Shown: positions 27,489-36,461 of the stretch, in pieces
Position numbering within the stretch: the first letter of the stretch is position 1
Layout: each line of letters opens with the position of its first letter
Assembly: GCF_040047665.1 (NCBI RefSeq)
Contig: NZ_CP157355.1
Coordinates: 1,364,001-1,428,000, forward strand
Reading direction: 5' to 3'
DNA from: Chitinibacter sp. FCG-7
GTDB taxonomy: Bacteria > Pseudomonadota > Gammaproteobacteria > Burkholderiales > Chitinibacteraceae
Length of the DNA stretch: 64,000 bases
Translations under genes and position numbers: made by a program
Notes under the pieces: generated by a model
What the model was told of the DNA's origin: nothing
The model's input: only the letters and a program-made list of their open reading frames with translations
Databases searched by the model: none

Positions 27489-28580
27489 ATGAATATCAAG
27501 CTTTTAGCGTTGAGCCTGGGCGGCACATTGTTGGCGCAAGCCAGCCTGGCCTGCTCGCCACCACCACAAATGACACCACCGCCGCTGCCTGCCGGTCTGG
27601 ATGGCCGCCTGCCAGTGACTTACCCGGATAAAGACCCAAATTTTCCCTACATTCCACCCGTGAGCAACGGCCAATGCCCGGTGCAACTTGAGCGTTACAC
27701 CAATCAGGCCAGCCTGCCGGGGCTGAACGATGCCGAAACGGATCGCGTTTATGGCGCAGCCAATCCGCTCACACCAGTCTGGGATGCGGGCAAAGTCTAC
27801 AATACAGGCGATCTGGCCAGCCTGGACGGCATCACTTATAAAGCCAAATGGTGGACGCAAAACGAAAAACCCGGCCAGGCCTGGGGCGCTTGGGAAGTGC
27901 AAAGTAGCGGCAATCAGGGTGCAGGCCCACAGCCCTGGAGCAGCAGCAAAGCCTACAGTGGCGGCGAGCAAGCGGCATTCAATGGCCGGATTTATCAGGC
28001 CAAATGGTGGACACAGAATAATCCGCCCGATCAGGCTGGCAGCCCGTGGGAAGACAAAGGGGCGCTGCCTGTTAGCAGCACCAGCCGCCCTCCGCAATTT
28101 AGCGCCCAGATCAACCGGCAAGCCGATGGCAGCTTGAAAGCCAGCTTTGTCAGCCCGCAAACGGTCTACCTGATTACCTTCACCGAAAAAGTGGGCGCAG
28201 CTTGCCGCACTGAAGTGCATGTCGACACCAGCTCTACCGGCTTACCAACACCAGTCACCATGCTGGAACGCTGGGAAGTACGGATCGACGGTAAAGTGGT
28301 CAGCAGCCTGCCGGGCCCGCAAGCCATCCGCACGCCTAGCGTGCTGCCCCCAGCACCACGTTATCTGCCAAGCAACCCCGATGGCAGCTGCAGCGTGGCT
28401 GAAGGCACGGTATTGAGCAAAACCACGCATCCAAACGGGATGGTGTTTGTTGCCAACACCGACATCAGCGCCAGCAACGCCGCGGGCAATTACGCCAGCG
28501 TATGGCTGTGCAACGGCGACGCATGCCGCCCAAGCACGCTGCTGGCCAAATACCGCTTTGCCCAGCCAATCTGGCCATAA
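27489..28580 (+). CDS. Secreted protein with two CBM5/12 chitin-binding modules
   Basis: The 363-residue protein has a signal peptide (residues 1-21) and a Pro-rich linker. Two tandem carbohydrate-binding modules of the CBM5/12 (ChtBD3) type follow at about 97-138 and 149-191, each with the pattern G-x-Y-x-A-K-W-W-T-Q and a terminal Trp. Residues 200-363 form an unfamiliar four-cysteine domain (PPQFSAQINRQADG onward) without catalytic motifs I recognise. A repeated Y-N/S-x-G-D/E core supports chitin binding. It may be a chitin adhesin or accessory protein. A promoter-like element lies upstream and a terminator follows. Confidence 0.82.
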   Translation: MNIKLLALSLGGTLLAQASLACSPPPQMTPPPLPAGLDGRLPVTYPDKDPNFPYIPPVSNGQCPVQLERYTNQASLPGLNDAETDRVYGAANPLTPVWDAGKVYNTGDLASLDGITYKAKWWTQNEKPGQAWGAWEVQSSGNQGAGPQPWSSSKAYSGGEQAAFNGRIYQAKWWTQNNPPDQAGSPWEDKGALPVSSTSRPPQFSAQINRQADGSLKASFVSPQTVYLITFTEKVGAACRTEVHVDTSSTGLPTPVTMLERWEVRIDGKVVSSLPGPQAIRTPSVLPPAPRYLPSNPDGSCSVAEGTVLSKTTHPNGMVFVANTDISASNAAGNYASVWLCNGDACRPSTLLAKYRFAQPIWP

Positions 28581-28591
28581 CGCCACGCCTT

Positions 28592-28629
28592 AAAACCCTT
28601 GCCCGGGCACAAATACGGGCAAGGGTTTT
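28592..28629. terminator. Strong rho-independent terminator
   Basis: AAAACCCTTGCCCG (28592-28605) and CGGGCAAGGGTTTT (28616-28629) form a perfect 14-base-pair stem with A- and T-runs at the base, so it can act in both directions. Confidence 0.88.
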
Positions 28630-28727
28630 AGGTTTTCATCCCACAGATTAGCTTTAGCCACTCTCTGTGGACACTTGAAATGCAGGCTCTTTTTGAGCAA
28701 TGGCCATAGCGTATTGGCGGACTAGCC

Positions 28728-28751
28728 TAGGCTCTGTTGACGTTTGGTTTA
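28728..28751. repeat. Solo end related to the 189-bp element
   Basis: CTCTGTTGACGTTTGGTTT (28732-28750) differs from the terminal repeat GTCTGTTGATGTTTGGTT at 21675 by two substitutions over the shared 18 bases. The MATE gene stop codon lies inside it. No second arm is visible nearby, so it is a remnant or an incomplete insertion. Confidence 0.5.
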
Positions 28752-30098
28752 CGATCCCGCTGATTGGGTAATTTTTCTGATCCAGATGTATTTTCTGATT
28801 CGTGCCGTTGTGAGTACCGCCTTGCAGATGTCTTCGAGCATCACCAGCGCAAAGACCAAAGGCAGGCTGAGTTTGAGGATAAAGGCACCGATCAGGGCGA
28901 TTGGGATACCTATGCCCCACTGGCCTATCATGTCGATTTTCAGCCCGGCACCTACATCACCGCCGCTGCGTAACACACCACTAATGCCAACGGCGTTGAT
29001 GGTTTTCACCCAGAAGGTAAAGACCATGATCATGTAGACCGCAGTGGCGATACCGGCTTTGTCGCCCGTCAGTTTGAACATCGTCAGAAAGAGCGGCATG
29101 ATCAGAATCAGCAACACACCCAGACCCAGAGAAGTACATACACTGTATTTGAGGTATTTAAAGCCGTTCTCCTTGGCTTGGCGAAACTCGGATTGCCCCA
29201 GATAATTACCGAGCAAAATGCCGGTTGCCGTAGCCAGCCCCTGTTCGACCGACGCCGCAATCGATTCCAGCGGCGTCAGCGAAGCCATCACCGCCAGCGC
29301 TTCGGTGCCGATCCGGCCATAAATCACGCTGTAGGTAAAAATCCCCAGCGCCCAGAGCAAACCATTGATCGTCGATGGAATTGCAATAGCCAGATAGCTT
29401 TTCAGCTCAACCTTGCTAATCGCTGGTAAATCAGCAAGGCGGGGCAGCAAATCTTTTACCTTGCGGGAAAAGATCAGCAGCATGATCAGGACCTCGATCA
29501 CCGAGCTGATCACCGTCGCCCAGGCTGCACCCAAAATGCCCAGTGCAGGCAATCCCAGATGGCCAAAGATCAGGACATAGCTGATTACAATATTGAGCGC
29601 GACGCCAATCAGGCTGCAGTAGGTCGCCAGCGAAGCGCGGCCCGACACCCGCAAGGCAATCCCCAGACAGTTGCTGATCGCCAAAAAGACAAAAGCCAGC
29701 CCGAAAATACGCAAATAATCGGCGGCGTTGCTAATCAGCGCTGGGTCGGTACTCGCCAGCGAGATCAACCATTCGGGGGTCAGCCCGAACAGAATCAGCA
29801 TCGGCGCAAGTACCAGCAAGGCTGACGTCATCAGCCCCAGCCAGATCGATTTACGCAGGCCGCTGGTATTGTTTTCACCCCAATACTGGGCACCCAGTAC
29901 GCTGCTGCCGCTGGCCAAGCCGCCCATTGCCACCATCCCCACCATAATGGCCTTGCTGGCAATCCCGACCGACGCCACGGCGACGATGCCCAGTGAGGAG
30001 GTCATCAGAATATCGGTAATATTGCGTGCCGATAGAAACAGGATCTGAATCGTAATCGGAATGGCAAGGCGATAAAAACGCAGTAATTCTGGACTCAT
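28749..30098 (-). CDS. MATE-family multidrug/cation antiporter
   Basis: The 449-residue inner-membrane protein has twelve predicted helices and MatE-domain features: an N-terminal IPITIQILFLSARNITDILM stretch, AVASVGIASKAIM, and GSSVLGAQYWGENN near residue 65. MATE pumps export cationic drugs using sodium or proton gradients. The frame is open from 30224, but the ATG at 30098 has GGAG nine bases upstream and gives the family N-terminus. The last codons run into a repeat remnant, so the C-terminus may have been altered. An AraC regulator lies directly upstream on the same strand. Confidence 0.9.
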   Translation of the reverse strand: MSPELLRFYRLAIPITIQILFLSARNITDILMTSSLGIVAVASVGIASKAIMVGMVAMGGLASGSSVLGAQYWGENNTSGLRKSIWLGLMTSALLVLAPMLILFGLTPEWLISLASTDPALISNAADYLRIFGLAFVFLAISNCLGIALRVSGRASLATYCSLIGVALNIVISYVLIFGHLGLPALGILGAAWATVISSVIEVLIMLLIFSRKVKDLLPRLADLPAISKVELKSYLAIAIPSTINGLLWALGIFTYSVIYGRIGTEALAVMASLTPLESIAASVEQGLATATGILLGNYLGQSEFRQAKENGFKYLKYSVCTSLGLGVLLILIMPLFLTMFKLTGDKAGIATAVYMIMVFTFWVKTINAVGISGVLRSGGDVGAGLKIDMIGQWGIGIPIALIGAFILKLSLPLVFALVMLEDICKAVLTTARIRKYIWIRKITQSAGS

Positions 30099-30252
30099 GC
30101 TATCAATCTCCGGATTTGTCAGACGCTCGCCCCCAGGGGGCAGCAATGCAGCGCTCATGGCCTGCAGTCCATGACTGTGCCGATTGCTGGAGCATGCGCC
30201 AATGGGCCGGGCATTGCCCGGCATATAGCGTGCGTACAGTGGCTAATCAGGG

Positions 30253-31122
30253 TTAAGTTTTGTCGCTTTCGCGATTGAATCGGGCGCGAAATTCACTGGG
30301 GGAAAGTTGCTTGATGCGTTTGAATTGCCGGTTGAAATGCGTCAGATGGGTGTAGCCAACGCGGTAGGCAATGACGGAAATGGGCTCCTGCCCTTCGATT
30401 AGCGCTTCGCAGGCACGGGCGATGCGCAGCTGGCTTAAATAATCGGACAAAGTCATGCGGGTGTGTTGCTTGAAACTGCGGCACAGACTGTTGGCCGACA
30501 AATTGGCCAATTGCGCCAGCCGCACCAGATCAAGCGGTTGATCGTAGTGATCGAGTAAATATTGCGTGACGCGATTGAGCCGCTGCTCGCTGCGTGGTGG
30601 TGTCGGGCTGGAAAAAGTAGCCGCCGACAGCGGCGTTGGCGTGTCTTGCGCCAGCAGCTGCAGCACTTTAAACAGCAGCACCAGCCTGTTCATCATCGAG
30701 GCATTCAGCATCTCTTCCATCAGCGGCTGCACTTGCGCCAGCGTCGCCGCCGAATACAGCAAGCCATGCTGCGCCTGCGCAAAGGCTTGCAGCAATGGGG
30801 TGCACTCAGGACAAACCTGACACAGCTGGGCCAGCCATTCGTGCGTAAACCAGATCACGCGCACTTCAATCTGCGCCTGCTCATTGAGCGCCGATACCGC
30901 CCAGGTATGCGGCAGATTAGGTCCAGTGAGCACCAGATCATGCCCATGAACCGCCGCAATATGGTCGCCAATATAGCGCTGCCCTTTGGCATTGAGCACC
31001 AGCGACAATTCGTACTCGGGGTGATAATGCCAGTTGAATGGCAGGCTGCTTTGCTGATGGCGAGTGAAAAATGACCAAGACTCGCTGTGCGCCACACTCA
31101 CGACTTCATAACTGGCTTTCAT
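30253..31122 (-). CDS. AraC-family transcriptional regulator with cupin N-terminus
   Basis: The 289-residue protein has an N-terminal cupin-like ligand domain (FNWHYHPEYELSLVL near residues 29-43). Its C-terminal double helix-turn-helix AraC domain (about 185-280) has LAQLANLSANSLCRSFKQHTRMT and the YRVGYTHLTHFNRQFKRIKQLSPSEFR signature. It lies upstream of the MATE transporter gene in the same direction with a 150-bp gap, so it may control that pump; this is inferred from position. Confidence 0.9.
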   Translation of the reverse strand: MKASYEVVSVAHSESWSFFTRHQQSSLPFNWHYHPEYELSLVLNAKGQRYIGDHIAAVHGHDLVLTGPNLPHTWAVSALNEQAQIEVRVIWFTHEWLAQLCQVCPECTPLLQAFAQAQHGLLYSAATLAQVQPLMEEMLNASMMNRLVLLFKVLQLLAQDTPTPLSAATFSSPTPPRSEQRLNRVTQYLLDHYDQPLDLVRLAQLANLSANSLCRSFKQHTRMTLSDYLSQLRIARACEALIEGQEPISVIAYRVGYTHLTHFNRQFKRIKQLSPSEFRARFNRESDKT

Positions 31123-31201
31123 TGGATAGCAGGGCTTTGGCTATGGTTCTTGATGCGAGAACAAAATGGTTAAACATGATAGGGAACGAGAGCGCTGCGC
31201 T

Positions 31202-31825
31202 TCATCCTGCGCTGGTCATTACAGCCAATCCATACATGCAAGCAAGGACGAAAAGCAGGGATAACAATAAGAAAATCATCCGGGCAAAACTGGCATTGCT
31301 GTCTTTCGAACGATTTTTAGCAAGGCCATTCAGATCAAGCTTTAAAGGAATACCAAGCATATCTGCCAGCTGCTCGGCATACTTGATCGTTTCTTGTTCA
31401 TTGGATGAACCACGAAAATAAAGCTCGTCATCCTTTAATTTAATCACTGCCGAATACTGGGTTGCGACTGTTTGCGTGCGCTCACTCAACTCCGTTTTGT
31501 GTGTTGTTGAAGCCATTCGAACCTGTACCGCTCGCATATTCCCATAAGAATAAAATGTCTTTTGCGGTGCAAACCATAAGCCATTCACACGTTTGAGTTG
31601 CTGGTTCTGATGGTCAAAGTAGCGGTAATCGACATAGCTTGCCAAATACACTCCCGCCATTGAAACCCCCAAGGCAAAAGTGTAAATGATGGCCTTTATC
31701 AACGGCTCCAACTGCACATTCGAATAGCCAGCAAAGCCAATCCACAGGCCAAAAAGCAGGCAGATCAGCCCAGCAATCGCCTTCCAGAGGGTAATCCGGA
31801 CATTAAAGAAGTCAATGGTCGGCAT
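31202..31825 (-). CDS. Hypothetical membrane protein
   Basis: I do not recognise the family. The 207-residue protein has two N-terminal helices (about 13-31 and 43-63), a central soluble domain with beta-rich character resembling a membrane-associated PH-like fold (YSAVIKLKDDELYFRGS), and a C-terminal helix at about 184-203. AAGGA precedes the ATG by eight bases. It lies downstream of the LemA-GYF gene in the same direction (137-bp gap). Confidence 0.65.
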   Translation of the reverse strand: MPTIDFFNVRITLWKAIAGLICLLFGLWIGFAGYSNVQLEPLIKAIIYTFALGVSMAGVYLASYVDYRYFDHQNQQLKRVNGLWFAPQKTFYSYGNMRAVQVRMASTTHKTELSERTQTVATQYSAVIKLKDDELYFRGSSNEQETIKYAEQLADMLGIPLKLDLNGLAKNRSKDSNASFARMIFLLLSLLFVLACMYGLAVMTSAG

Positions 31826-31962
31826 ATCAGTTTTCCTTGCCCGAGGGGCTGCGCATCTGCCAGAGACACCAATTGAATGAATACCGATTGGCTTGCCGTG
31901 GGTAATGCGGCTGACCCGCTCGAATTTGAATCCAATTCAAGCAAACTGATACTTTGCCTGAC

Positions 31963-32922
31963 TTAGTGCGTTTTTTCTGCTTCAGCCGGAATGGGCGGCA
32001 ATTCTGGAATCGGTGGCAAGGCGCTGGCTTGCTCAGCTTCGATCAGGATTTTGAGTGCCTGCCAGTCGCTGCTGCCCATTTGCGATTTGCTGCAGACCAG
32101 AGTCTCATCGCCAATGTGCCCGTCGGCGTGCAAGGCCAGCAAGGCATCCCATTGCACCGGGCCTTGCGGCTTGCGCTCGGCATCGAGGTAGAAATAATCG
32201 ACGACGGTAATTTCTTTGAGCTTGCTGCTGCCTTTATCAAGCAATTGCTTGCCTGCTGACGCGGCCTGCTTGCCGATTTGCATGCCTGCCCCAGCGGCGG
32301 TTTTGCCCAGCTGCAGCACTTTGCCACTGGCGTTGCCGATCAGCGCATTGAGGCGCTCGGCATCGTCGCCACCGATGGTCTTGAGCACGCCCATGTCGTG
32401 GATTTCTTCGCCACCGCTAAATTCCAGATAGGGGGCTGATTTGAAGCCCAGCTGGCTGGAAATGAACACATGCGGAATCTTGCCACGCTCGACGTTATAC
32501 GCCTTGGTCACCGCATTGTATTGCTCGCGATAGCCGTGCAGTTGCGCCTCAACCTGCTGGATGCTATCGATCAGGCGGTTGTACTGCTGATTGCTTTTCA
32601 GGTCGGGAAACTTCTGCGCCAGACCCGCCATGGTGTTCAAGGCTACGGTCGACTGGTGCACCATATTCTGGATCGACGTCAGACTGCTGTCTTCGGACAC
32701 TTTCAACATCACCAGCTTTTCGCTGTCTTCATAGCTTTTGACCACATCGATCAGCTGGTTGATCAGCGAAATCTGCTTTTTGGCCACTACGCCAATATTT
32801 GACCAGGCTTCTTTGACGTTTTCGGCGCTGCGGCGCAAGCCGTTATAGCACCACAGAGCTAGGCCACCCAGAATCAGCGCAGCCCAAAACAAGAAACTGA
32901 ACACATCAGAAATAAACTCCAT
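31963..32922 (-). CDS. LemA-family protein with C-terminal GYF_2 domain
   Basis: The 319-residue protein begins with one membrane helix (about 9-26). A LemA coiled-coil domain follows (about 30-185: AWSNIGVVAKKQISLINQLIDVV, NQQYNRLIDSIQ, YNAVTKAYNV). A Gly/Ala-rich amphipathic linker is next, and the C-terminus is a GYF_2-type domain with DYFYLDAERKPQGPVQWDAL and SSDWQAL. GYF_2 domains bind peptides or partner proteins. The ATG at 32922 is preferred because GGGGGTGG precedes it. The N-terminal helix anchors it in the inner membrane. The LemA plus GYF combination is uncommon; function unknown. Confidence 0.82.
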   Translation of the reverse strand: MEFISDVFSFLFWAALILGGLALWCYNGLRRSAENVKEAWSNIGVVAKKQISLINQLIDVVKSYEDSEKLVMLKVSEDSSLTSIQNMVHQSTVALNTMAGLAQKFPDLKSNQQYNRLIDSIQQVEAQLHGYREQYNAVTKAYNVERGKIPHVFISSQLGFKSAPYLEFSGGEEIHDMGVLKTIGGDDAERLNALIGNASGKVLQLGKTAAGAGMQIGKQAASAGKQLLDKGSSKLKEITVVDYFYLDAERKPQGPVQWDALLALHADGHIGDETLVCSKSQMGSSDWQALKILIEAEQASALPPIPELPPIPAEAEKTH

Positions 32923-33271
32923 ACCACCCCCGCATGACACAGTGAATGAAACACCCGAAAGCCAGGTGTAGCCGCCACGGAGCAGCCGCACTGTTTAACT
33001 TTTACAAGACTGACTATTTTATTTCATCGCCATGTCTTTGCCATTGAATGCGTGCAAGTGTTGCTTATAGGTAAAAACACTGATGCCACACAGCCAGAGC
33101 ACTTGGCGCGTCTTGCCTTGTACCGGGCGGCTAGATGGGCTTGGTAAAGCCAGTCGCCTGCAATTACCCCATACGTGTATTACGCCACAAACCAATATGA
33201 ACAAAGCCCCCGTGCAAATACCCATATAGAATAATCTTTACCAAGGCCAGCAGGTCGGGCGGTTCAGGCTT
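32923..33271. other. 349-bp intergenic region between divergent genes
   Basis: No gene is convincing. ATACCCATATAG at 33220-33231 and TACCCCATACGTGTATTACG at 33165-33184 recall the GGGTATA-family words. A 68-codon minus-strand frame (33019-33225) encodes one hydrophobic segment but lacks a good ribosome binding site. Confidence 0.4.
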
Positions 33272-34105
33272 GTGCTTTATTCCCTGAGGGTGAATACTGC
33301 ACTATCGCCTTCGCAAAAACGGGATTTCATCGTGTGGACGCGCCTTCAAGCCCGCCTTCGCGCCACTCGCGTAGGCGGGCTACCGCTGATCTTGCTGCCC
33401 CTGCTGCTGGCCAACCCGGCCAGGGCCGAAGATTTGCGCGCCTATACCGAGCGTTTTCCGCCTTTTAACTATCAGCAAGAAGGTCAGCAAGCCAGCGGCA
33501 TTTCGTACGAGCTGCTGATGCTGATCGCCAACAAGGCGCGTTTGCGCATTAAAACCGAATTTTTACCCTGGCCCAGGGCGGTGAGCAAAAACAGCGCCGA
33601 CGCCAACAGCATTCTGTTTACCACGGTGCGCACGGCACCGCGTGAAAACAGCTATCTGTGGGTGGGGCCGGTAGACCCTTGCGATATTGCGCTGATCAGG
33701 CTGAAAAGCCGAAACGACATTCAGCTGGGCACACTGGCCGACGCCCACCAGTACAAGGTGGGCGTACCGGCGTATGGCGCAGATATCGAGATTTTGCAGC
33801 GGAATAATTTTCCGGCCGAACAGCTGGAAAAAATCCCGTCCTCGGGCAGCATTACCAGAATGCTGTACGCCGGACGCTTTGATCTGGTCTCCGGCATCCT
33901 GCTGAGCCATGCCTACGAGGCCAAAACGGCCGGACTCAATCCGACCGAAATGACGGTGGCCTACACGCTGCAACCGGGGCTGGGCTGCTATTTCGCCTTT
34001 AACCCCAAGGTTCGCGCCGACTTTTACCAGCGATTTCTGCACGCCTACCAAGCGCTGGTACAGGATGGCACGCTTAGCCGCCTGCAGGCCAAATACCTGC
34101 GCTAA
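33272..34105 (+). CDS. Periplasmic amino-acid-type solute-binding protein (SBP_bac_3)
   Basis: The 277-residue product contains a signal peptide whose hydrophobic core is GLPLILLPLLLANPARA. A family-3 periplasmic binding domain follows (ERFPPFNYQQEGQQASGISYELLMLIA, LPWPRA, RDIQLGTLAD-like region, VGVPAYGAD). Several GTG starts are possible (33272, 33290, 33332); the last gives the most normal signal peptide. No ABC permease genes are adjacent, so it may be an orphan binding or signalling protein. A second protein of the same fold lies at 47866; both have the LPW-R-A motif. Confidence 0.78.
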   Translation: MLYSLRVNTALSPSQKRDFIVWTRLQARLRATRVGGLPLILLPLLLANPARAEDLRAYTERFPPFNYQQEGQQASGISYELLMLIANKARLRIKTEFLPWPRAVSKNSADANSILFTTVRTAPRENSYLWVGPVDPCDIALIRLKSRNDIQLGTLADAHQYKVGVPAYGADIEILQRNNFPAEQLEKIPSSGSITRMLYAGRFDLVSGILLSHAYEAKTAGLNPTEMTVAYTLQPGLGCYFAFNPKVRADFYQRFLHAYQALVQDGTLSRLQAKYLR

Positions 34106-34169
34106 AATCGCCTGAAGACTTCTGAAGCCATCAAAAACCATTCGCTCCAGCACGCCCCCAAAGAGTGCT

Positions 34170-34625
34170 TTATTCAAAAGGCCAGATGATTTCCAGCACT
34201 TGCACATCGTCACTGAGCCAGACTTCGCGTGCGTCATCAATAATCATGCGGCCTTGCTCATCGAGCCAGCGCTTACCTTGCTGATAGGCCTCGATCACCT
34301 GCGGATAAGCGGCAGCATCGCCACTAACTGCAATCACCGCGCCCTGCACTGCGGGCTGGAATTTAACGTCAAAACCGACACATTCGGCGGCCTTTCCCAC
34401 AAACGGCAGGCAAATCTCAATCGGGCCATCGGCAGACTCGCTAATATCGCCCCGGTAAATTCCCCAAGGGGCACCGGCCGCAACAAGCCCCTCCAAGGCT
34501 AGTGCAGTGTGCATTTCTGCCAGCGTAGCCTCAATACACGGCAATAAATCGGCGACAGTGACATAGCAACAGCGGGAGATAAAGTGCTGCGCGGGCTGTA
34601 ATCGGACTTCAATATTGAAATTCAT
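34170..34625 (-). CDS. GyrI-like / AraC effector-binding domain protein
   Basis: The 151-residue protein is a stand-alone small-molecule-binding domain of the GyrI/AraC_E_bind fold, with GAPWGIYRGDI near residue 53 and IEICLPFVGKA near 70. Such proteins bind hydrophobic ligands or, in GyrI, modulate DNA gyrase. The ATG at 34625 lies just downstream of the cupin gene stop at 34639, so the two are probably co-transcribed. Confidence 0.75.
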   Translation of the reverse strand: MNFNIEVRLQPAQHFISRCCYVTVADLLPCIEATLAEMHTALALEGLVAAGAPWGIYRGDISESADGPIEICLPFVGKAAECVGFDVKFQPAVQGAVIAVSGDAAAYPQVIEAYQQGKRWLDEQGRMIIDDAREVWLSDDVQVLEIIWPFE

Positions 34626-34638
34626 CGATAACTTCCAG

Positions 34639-35115
34639 TTATTTCTGGCACGGGTAGTGTACAGCAAGCCAGAGCGCCCCTTCACTCACCCGGCGTACCG
34701 TATGCGGGGTTTGCGCCGGGATTAGCAGATAGTCACCCGTGCGCAGCGTAATCTCTTGCCCGGCCACCTCCAGCGTGGCCTCCCCCTGTAGCAGCAACAC
34801 CCATTCATCCTGAGTCTGAATGTATTCCTGCTGCGCGATCCGCGCTGAGCTGACGATCCGCTCGATCAGCAGGCCCGCCTGCTGGTGCAATGGCTCAAAG
34901 CGCTCGCCATCCTGCGGCGGCTGCGCATCGGCAAACAGATTGCCCATAGGCCACCTCACCGTCGCAGGCGGATCAGCAGGCATCGCCCGCTCCGGCTGCG
35001 TATTCGTCAGAATCTCGAGCACCTTGCCCAAGCCGGCAGGCATCTGCTCTTGCCCGGCGCGAGTATCCAGCTGATAGCGCGAGTGGGCTGATGATGTTTT
35101 GGGGTGATCGCTCAT
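34639..35115 (-). CDS. Cupin-domain protein
   Basis: The 158-residue protein has a single conserved barrel in its C-terminal half (EWVLLLQGEATLEV, then LRTGDYLLIPAQTPHTV), with the cupin metal-site histidine retained in the second motif. The role cannot be assigned. The ATG at 35115 has GGAG seven bases upstream; the longer frame to 35163 lacks one. It precedes the GyrI-like gene by 13 bp. Confidence 0.75.
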   Translation of the reverse strand: MSDHPKTSSAHSRYQLDTRAGQEQMPAGLGKVLEILTNTQPERAMPADPPATVRWPMGNLFADAQPPQDGERFEPLHQQAGLLIERIVSSARIAQQEYIQTQDEWVLLLQGEATLEVAGQEITLRTGDYLLIPAQTPHTVRRVSEGALWLAVHYPCQK

Positions 35116-35216
35116 GGCAGACTCCGATGTATCGCAGTAAAAAATACGCAGCGCAGGCATCACCGGATGCCCACGCTGCGGATGTGACCAGCAAGCTTCA
35201 GCTAATCAGGCGTACT

Positions 35217-36317
35217 TTACTTCGCCGGATACACCTTGGGCAGCCCCAATCGGCTGGCCTGTGCCGGGGCCAGTAGATGGCTGGCGTCGGGAATGATCCG
35301 GGTATGCGGGTTGAGCTGGCGCTGCGCCAGCACAGTAGCGTATTCTTCCAGCAATGGACGCTCCTGCGTTTCTTCGGCACCAATGCTCAAATACAGCTGC
35401 TGCACACCGGCCAGACTGGCCGCACTCTGGCTGGCGGTACGCTGCAACGTAGCCATATTGTCGTACCACAAGGACGGGCTATTGAGCAGATAGCGGCTAA
35501 ACAGGCGATCATGGTTCAACAATTGGTCAGCGCCCCACAGGCCCGCCAACGAAGTGCCCAACCAGCCGCGCTGATGCGGGTCGGCTTTAAAACGCCGCTC
35601 GACCGATGGAATAACCGATTCGCGGATAAAACGGCCAAAATTGGCGCCGCCACCGCTTACCTGCTGTGTGGGGGACAAGTCCGGCATCAGCCAGCTGCGG
35701 ATATAGTCGTCCTCGGCGGCAGAATGAGTCGGGGTCAAATCACGCGAACGACGCACCAGACACGGCCCCAGCTCATCCGGGCACTCGATACCGACCAGAA
35801 TCACCGGAGCAGCTTCACCGGCGGACTGGGCTTCGGCCACTTGTTCGGGCACGCTGCGCCATTGCGCCAGCGGAACGTCACGCCCTTCAAACTCCATGAG
35901 CAGCGCTTGCATGGTTTCGCGCTGCCCCAGCCAGCTCCAGTCCGCCACGTACAGCACCGGATAGGCGCGCTGGGGCTGATAGTCTGCCGGTAGGCGGACA
36001 TGAATCCGGTAGCGGGTGCCCACGGTCATGCTCGGGCTAGTGAGCGCTTGCAATTGCTCGCCCGGCAACTCGAACACGCTGTGTTGTGGATAGCTGCACT
36101 GGCCCAAATCGGACCATTCGCTACGGCTTTCCACGCGATCAGGGCGCATGGCGTAGGTCCACCAGTTGGCGCGATAATTGCGCCCCAGATGGCTCACCGT
36201 TTGCCCTTGCGTATACGATTGCTCTTTCTGCCAGTAATCGGCGCAATCGTTTGCCGCCTGCGCCATCGATGCCACGCCACTGGCCAACACCAGCATAATC
36301 CAGCTGCCCATTTTCAT
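35217..36317 (-). CDS. Secreted esterase with N-terminal CBM5/12 module
   Basis: The 366-residue protein has a signal peptide (1-21) and a CBM5/12 chitin-binding module (about 23-74, with flanking cysteines and NYRANWWT). The rest is an esterase-D-like alpha/beta hydrolase: YPVLYVADWSW, the nucleophile elbow GTSLAGL around residue 250, and a late DASHLL histidine. A chitin-targeted serine esterase could remove acetyl or other acyl groups from chitin-associated material; the substrate is inferred. The ATG at 36317 has GGAGG upstream, and a GGGTATA-family motif lies between that site and the start. A GH18 chitinase lies upstream on the same strand. Confidence 0.82.
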   Translation of the reverse strand: MKMGSWIMLVLASGVASMAQAANDCADYWQKEQSYTQGQTVSHLGRNYRANWWTYAMRPDRVESRSEWSDLGQCSYPQHSVFELPGEQLQALTSPSMTVGTRYRIHVRLPADYQPQRAYPVLYVADWSWLGQRETMQALLMEFEGRDVPLAQWRSVPEQVAEAQSAGEAAPVILVGIECPDELGPCLVRRSRDLTPTHSAAEDDYIRSWLMPDLSPTQQVSGGGANFGRFIRESVIPSVERRFKADPHQRGWLGTSLAGLWGADQLLNHDRLFSRYLLNSPSLWYDNMATLQRTASQSAASLAGVQQLYLSIGAEETQERPLLEEYATVLAQRQLNPHTRIIPDASHLLAPAQASRLGLPKVYPAK

Positions 36318-36320
36318 AGG

Positions 36321-36392
36321 GTATTCCTCCATCCTTTATATTTATAAATAGCTACAGAGCAATACACCGGCAGGTATATGGCCTACCAGCAA
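36321..36392. repeat. GGGTATA-family copy between chitinase and esterase genes
   Basis: GGGTAT (36319-36324) sits directly before the esterase start codon. GCTACAGAGCAATACACCGG (36351-36370) and GGCAGGTATATGGCCTACC (36369-36387) match words at 5614, 13194 and 38745. Confidence 0.5.
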
Positions 36393-36461
36393 TTGCTCGC
36401 TTGTTATCCTACATGCGGCCAGCAGCCATATGCAGGCAGATTGCCCCCGCATCGGGCGCAT

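Noticed and set aside
27504..28220. 238-codon minus-strand frame
   Set aside because: Antisense shadow of the chitin-binding protein; the sense frame has clear CBM motifs and a signal peptide.
33019..33225. 68-codon minus-strand frame with a hydrophobic start
   Set aside because: Poor ribosome binding site and its start codon lies inside repeat-like sequence; could be real but not supported.
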